Position numbers and translations under genes: made by a program. Below, piece after piece: positions 61,097-64,000 of a stretch of DNA of 64,000 nucleotides (position 1 is its first letter; every line of letters starts with the position of its first letter). The stretch is from NCBI RefSeq assembly GCF_014697025.1, contig NZ_JACJRC010000016.1:1-64000 (forward strand). Direction: 5' to 3'. The DNA comes from Alkalinema sp. FACHB-956 (GTDB lineage: Bacteria; Cyanobacteriota; Cyanobacteriia; Leptolyngbyales; Leptolyngbyaceae). Under the pieces are notes generated by a model. It was given only the letters and a program-made list of their open reading frames with translations. It was not told the DNA's origin and ran no database searches.

Positions 61097-62587
61097 TCAA
61101 ACACCCTGCCAAGTCCCATGGAAACTCGGCGGAATCACCTCCGGCAACCCCAACCGACAGATCGGCCCCTCTGCCAACCGCTCAGCCCCATACACCCACA
61201 CCTCACTACAACCCCGATCGCCGTCAAACACCACCGTCAAAACCCAACCCCGCTCCGGATTCTCCCGATCGGGCGCATAGATCGGCTCCGTCGGATAGCG
61301 ATTCTCCCCACAATCCGCGATCGTCAGATCCCCCGTCTCCCCATCCACCCGCGCGATCGCCCCAAACAACTCACCCATCGTCTCATCCACCCCCGATCGA
61401 TGCACATTCACAAACGTTTCCCCCCACGGTTGCCCCACGCATTGCGGAGCCACCACCGGAAACTCACAATGCCGATCGACCAGCGGAAACGCTTCTAAGA
61501 CCCGCGATCGGGCCACATCCAACCGCAACCGCCACAACCGCGCCCCCGCCACCGTTTGCACCCGCCCCGTCGCCACCTCCCGCAGGAACTCATTCGTCGC
61601 AAAATCCTCATAGCGCACCACATCCAGCACCACCGTCCCATCCGCCAGTTCCGCCCCATTGCCAAAATGCCACTGGAACCAAGGCTCCACCCGCCACCGC
61701 GCTACTAATGCCAAGGACTCCCGATCGCACACCACAATCTCCGTCCCCAACTGTGGCTGCCACTGCATCCCCTCCGAAAACGTCTTCAGCTTCAACAGCA
61801 CCGGCGGCAAATTCAACTGCACCGGCGGAATGCAAAAAATCAAATACCGCCCCGCCAAGACAAAATCATGGAGCAACGGAATCCCCGCTAACTTCACCTG
61901 CCCCCGCTGCTGCACCTGGCCCGTCCGATCGCTGCGGTAGAGATGCAAAATCGTCTCCCGCCCAAAGGCCACCCCAAAATTAAAAATCTCCCCCGTCCGT
62001 CCATCCCGCTTGGGGTGCGCCGAATAACTCGCCTGCGGGGACAACCCACCTAACGGATCCAGCCCCCGCGTCTCCAACGTCTGCAAATCCAACCCGTGGG
62101 GCAGTCCCCCCTCCCACAGCGCCAACAGCCGATCGTCCAGCGCCAACACCGACGTATTCGCCGCATTCTTCAGCGATCGCCAGCGCTGCACCCAACTGTC
62201 TGACCCGTGGCTGCCATAGCCACCATAGAGGAACCGCCCCGCCTGCTCCTCCGCCAAGTAGCCCGCCGTTTCCACATAGCGATAGGTTGCCGTCACCCCC
62301 GCCGCCGCAAACTTAACCGCCAGAATCGCCCCATCCCCATCAAACCAATGGCCCACCCGGCGATGACCTCCGGTCGGTCGAAGACCATCCCCCCGTTCCA
62401 GCCGCCCCGGCCCATTGCGATAGAGCGTTCCCCGCAGCCCTGGCGGTACCTGCCCCGCCACCACGGGCAACCCCTGCGCCCCAAACCCCTGGGCCGTATG
62501 CAACACCGCCCCTGACCAAGCTTTTGCCCCAGCTTGATTTGCTCCAGTTTGATTTGACCCAGCGTTTGACTCAGCCTTCAGCACCAT
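61097..62587 (-). CDS. Carotenoid cleavage oxygenase (RPE65/ACO family)
   Basis: 496 residues from ATG 62587; a longer frame to 62635 adds a hydrophobic leader (MAMVVLLLSICYRSS). Seven-bladed beta-propeller dioxygenase with an Fe(II) held by four His: SYSAHPKRDG, PLLHDFVLAG, PWFQWHFGNG and PPSFHGTWQGV. The opening LRGTLYRNGPGRLERG and HWFDGDGAI are universal in the family. The substrate may be beta-apocarotenals giving retinal, as in Synechocystis ACO, or another carotenoid; not decidable. Coding strand is markedly G-rich at wobble positions, like the Uma2 pair and NACHT N-terminus. Confidence 0.93.
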   Translation of the reverse strand: MVLKAESNAGSNQTGANQAGAKAWSGAVLHTAQGFGAQGLPVVAGQVPPGLRGTLYRNGPGRLERGDGLRPTGGHRRVGHWFDGDGAILAVKFAAAGVTATYRYVETAGYLAEEQAGRFLYGGYGSHGSDSWVQRWRSLKNAANTSVLALDDRLLALWEGGLPHGLDLQTLETRGLDPLGGLSPQASYSAHPKRDGRTGEIFNFGVAFGRETILHLYRSDRTGQVQQRGQVKLAGIPLLHDFVLAGRYLIFCIPPVQLNLPPVLLKLKTFSEGMQWQPQLGTEIVVCDRESLALVARWRVEPWFQWHFGNGAELADGTVVLDVVRYEDFATNEFLREVATGRVQTVAGARLWRLRLDVARSRVLEAFPLVDRHCEFPVVAPQCVGQPWGETFVNVHRSGVDETMGELFGAIARVDGETGDLTIADCGENRYPTEPIYAPDRENPERGWVLTVVFDGDRGCSEVWVYGAERLAEGPICRLGLPEVIPPSFHGTWQGV

Positions 62588-62801
62588 AGGACTCGATCGA
62601 TAACAAATCGATAACAACAGGACAACCATTGCCACCCTAGCAGAAAACTTTGATCCGCCCAGATCCGCCCTCCAATCCCGTCCGGTGAACTGGCTCCTGT
62701 CCCCGCGATCGAATCTCTTGATAAGTAATCATGCCTAACCCTAGTGCCTAACCTAGATAGGTCTGGTACAATGCCGAATGTCGTTTTAGATAAATCGAAC
62801 G

Positions 62802-63305
62802 TTGAGCCAGTCGATTGATCTACCTAAGGTAGACGAATTTCTACAAGAGCTAGCAACCATTCAGCAGACAGGCTCGAAGCGGGTTGCTATGTTGGGGTCG
62901 CGTCATGTACCAATTACGCATCAAAAGCTGATTGAACTCATGACCTTTGCACTGGTGTCTGAAGGGAACCGAGTCATCACTTCGGGGTCAACGGGCACCA
63001 ACTTCGCCGCAATCCGGGGCGCACTCCGAGCTGATCCATCTCTATTGACCGTGATTTTGCCCCAGAGCCTCGATCGCCAGCCTACGGAATCCCGTGAGCA
63101 GCTTGAGAGTGTTATGAACTTGGTGGAACATCCCGAAAACAACGATTTGTCCTTGGGTGAAGCCAGCGCCCTGTGCAACCAAGAGATTATCTCGCGGTGC
63201 CAGCAGTTGATTTGTTTCGCCTTCCACGACAGCCGCACCCTGCTGCAAACCTGCAAGGAAGCCGAAGAACAACGCAAGGTCGTCACGATCTTTTATTTTG
63301 ACTAA
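62802..63305 (+). CDS. DprA/LOG-like Rossmann protein (DNA recombination-mediator protein A type)
   Basis: 167 residues from TTG 62802 (MSQSIDLPKVDEFLQELATI). SKRVAMLGSRHVPITHQKLIELMTFALVSEGNRVITSGSTGTNFAAIRGALRADPSLLTVILPQSL is a Rossmann-like nucleotide- or DNA-binding fold. Its GSR and SGSTGTN glycine motifs resemble DprA/SMF and LOG proteins. FAFHDSRTLLQTCKEAEEQRKVV ends it. It is conserved in cyanobacteria, often annotated as DNA recombination-mediator protein A. It lacks the DprA SAM and winged-helix domains, so a role in DNA uptake is uncertain. Confidence 0.8.
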   Translation: MSQSIDLPKVDEFLQELATIQQTGSKRVAMLGSRHVPITHQKLIELMTFALVSEGNRVITSGSTGTNFAAIRGALRADPSLLTVILPQSLDRQPTESREQLESVMNLVEHPENNDLSLGEASALCNQEIISRCQQLICFAFHDSRTLLQTCKEAEEQRKVVTIFYFD

Positions 63306-63448
63306 ACCATTCTGGCGAGCCAACAATAACGATCCTGCATCAACCAGCCACTCAGTCAGGTCATTCTGTCTGTGTGGGTTTATTGTGCAGCTTCAAAATT
63401 GTTGGATGAGAGTGGATTTTTTGATGGCATAATCCTTGTCTGACAAGG

Positions 63449-63478
63449 CTAGGCAAAACTAGGCAAAACTAGGCAAGA
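63449..63478. repeat. 10-bp tandem repeat, three copies
   Basis: CTAGGCAAAA at 63449 and 63459 and CTAGGCAAGA at 63469. It ends two bases before the ATG of the MAPEG gene, so it occupies the ribosome binding region. Confidence 0.88.
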
Positions 63479-63480
63479 TC

Positions 63481-63903
63481 ATGTTTCTTTCTCAATTACC
63501 GATACAAACGGTGCTGCTAGGGGCGATCGCCACAGCAGCCTTTTTAGTGTATTTGCCCTTTATGGCGGTGGGCTATGCACGGGCCACTAAAGGCTACGAC
63601 ACCTCGGCTCCCCGCGCCATGTTTGACCAACTGCCAGACTGGGGCAAACGCGCCACCTGGGCTCACCAGAATGGTTGGGAAGCCTTCGCGATTTTTACAG
63701 CCGCCGCTCTAATGGCCTACGTTGCGGGGGTAGACTCCGATAGCGCTCGTTGGGCTGTGGTGCTGCATTTGATCGCTCGCACTCTCTTTCCCCTGTTCTA
63801 TATTTTCAACATCCCACCCCTGCGATCGTTGATGTTTGGGATCGGGTCGTTAGCCAGCTACAGCCTGATGTATTTAAGTATTCTCCAGAGCTTATCGAAG
63901 TAA
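63481..63903 (+). CDS. MAPEG-family membrane protein
   Basis: 140 residues with four hydrophobic helices: VLLGAIATAAFLVYLPFMAVGYA, EAFAIFTAAALMAYVAGV, WAVVLHLIARTLFPLFYIFNIPPL and MFGIGSLASYSLMYLSIL. The R-A-(M)FDQLP..KRATWAHQNGWEAF segment between helices 1 and 2 corresponds to the MAPEG motif with the N-x-x-E glutathione-binding pair. Bacterial members are mostly uncharacterised; some act as glutathione transferases or peroxidases. ATG 63481 lies directly behind a 10-bp tandem repeat with no clean Shine-Dalgarno. Confidence 0.87.
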   Translation: MFLSQLPIQTVLLGAIATAAFLVYLPFMAVGYARATKGYDTSAPRAMFDQLPDWGKRATWAHQNGWEAFAIFTAAALMAYVAGVDSDSARWAVVLHLIARTLFPLFYIFNIPPLRSLMFGIGSLASYSLMYLSILQSLSK

Positions 63904-63943
63904 CCCCAGTTTGGGTCATCATTTGTACCAGGCTGGTTACTCA

Positions 63944-63984
63944 ACCGAGTGGATTCATCGAGTTGATTCACCGAGTGGATTCAA
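63944..63984. repeat. ~16-bp imperfect tandem repeat
   Basis: ACCGAGTGGATTCATCGAGTTGATTCACCGAGTGGATTCA: alternating CCGAGTGGATTCA and TCGAGTTGATTCA words. Another member of the short intergenic duplications. Confidence 0.75.
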
Positions 63985-64000
63985 GGACAAGCGCGTCCCC

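Overview
The window is chromosomal DNA from a cyanobacterium, probably filamentous and Leptolyngbya- or Oscillatoria-like (the genus is an inference). It carries ndhB, the RuBisCO chaperone Raf1, an HHL1-like thylakoid protein, a carotenoid cleavage oxygenase, a purK-6S RNA locus and several DUF820/Uma2 genes, and GCGATCGC (HIP1-type) octamers are abundant throughout. There is no rRNA, tRNA or CRISPR array that I can support.

Layout. 0-2 kb: the end of an IS3-family element, then two Uma2 nuclease-fold genes with copies of a palindromic repeat between and around them. 1.7-15 kb: mostly housekeeping genes. These are acpP-fabF, aroH-type chorismate mutase, sppA, a DMT permease, a HEAT-repeat membrane protein, a glycosyltransferase, an LD-carboxypeptidase, SPOR-like and PilP-like envelope proteins, a DEDDh exonuclease, an HHL1-like protein and an orphan LolD-type ATPase. 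15.3-16.2 kb: a small gene graveyard (Rpn-like nuclease fragment, ABC exporter C-terminal fragment, palindrome). 16.3-26.6 kb: regulators and envelope genes (CRP-type regulator, SH3 lipoprotein, NarL-type two-component pair, membrane TIR protein, DUF3370 protein, MarR regulator, pentapeptide protein, LCP ligase). 27.5-51 kb: mannose-1-P guanylyltransferase, metG, LabA-like NYN protein, LptC, DacB, pentapeptide proteins, SQR with a divergently placed ArsR regulator, purK plus 6S RNA, an M16 protease, ndhB, topA, a TPR protein and raf1.

The accessory part is 50-61 kb. It opens with a DNA-binding (RhuM-like) plus Doc/Fic pair and a SpoIID-like gene. Two nearly identical tandem Uma2 genes and a 953-aa NACHT NTPase with a helical N-terminus follow. 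Downstream of the NACHT gene lies a run of small toxin-antitoxin genes. Between them the last ~90 bp of the NACHT gene is found four more times as decayed copies: after a HigA-like N-terminal fragment, after a RelE pair, after a second RelE pair whose toxin has a nonsense codon, and fused into a third, truncated RelE toxin. A VapBC pair, a carotenoid oxygenase, a DprA-like Rossmann protein and a MAPEG protein close the window.

The strongest candidate for something undescribed is this TA array punctuated by NACHT 3'-tail copies. Other notable points are the patchwork Uma2 duplication, a TIR-TM-coiled-coil protein next to a two-component system, an ArsR promoter with a triple CTAATTAG-type motif, and short degenerate tandem duplications in many intergenic gaps. 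Where several in-frame starts exist, the start was chosen from visible Shine-Dalgarno sequences or from my knowledge of the family. All family assignments come from reading translations, with no database search.
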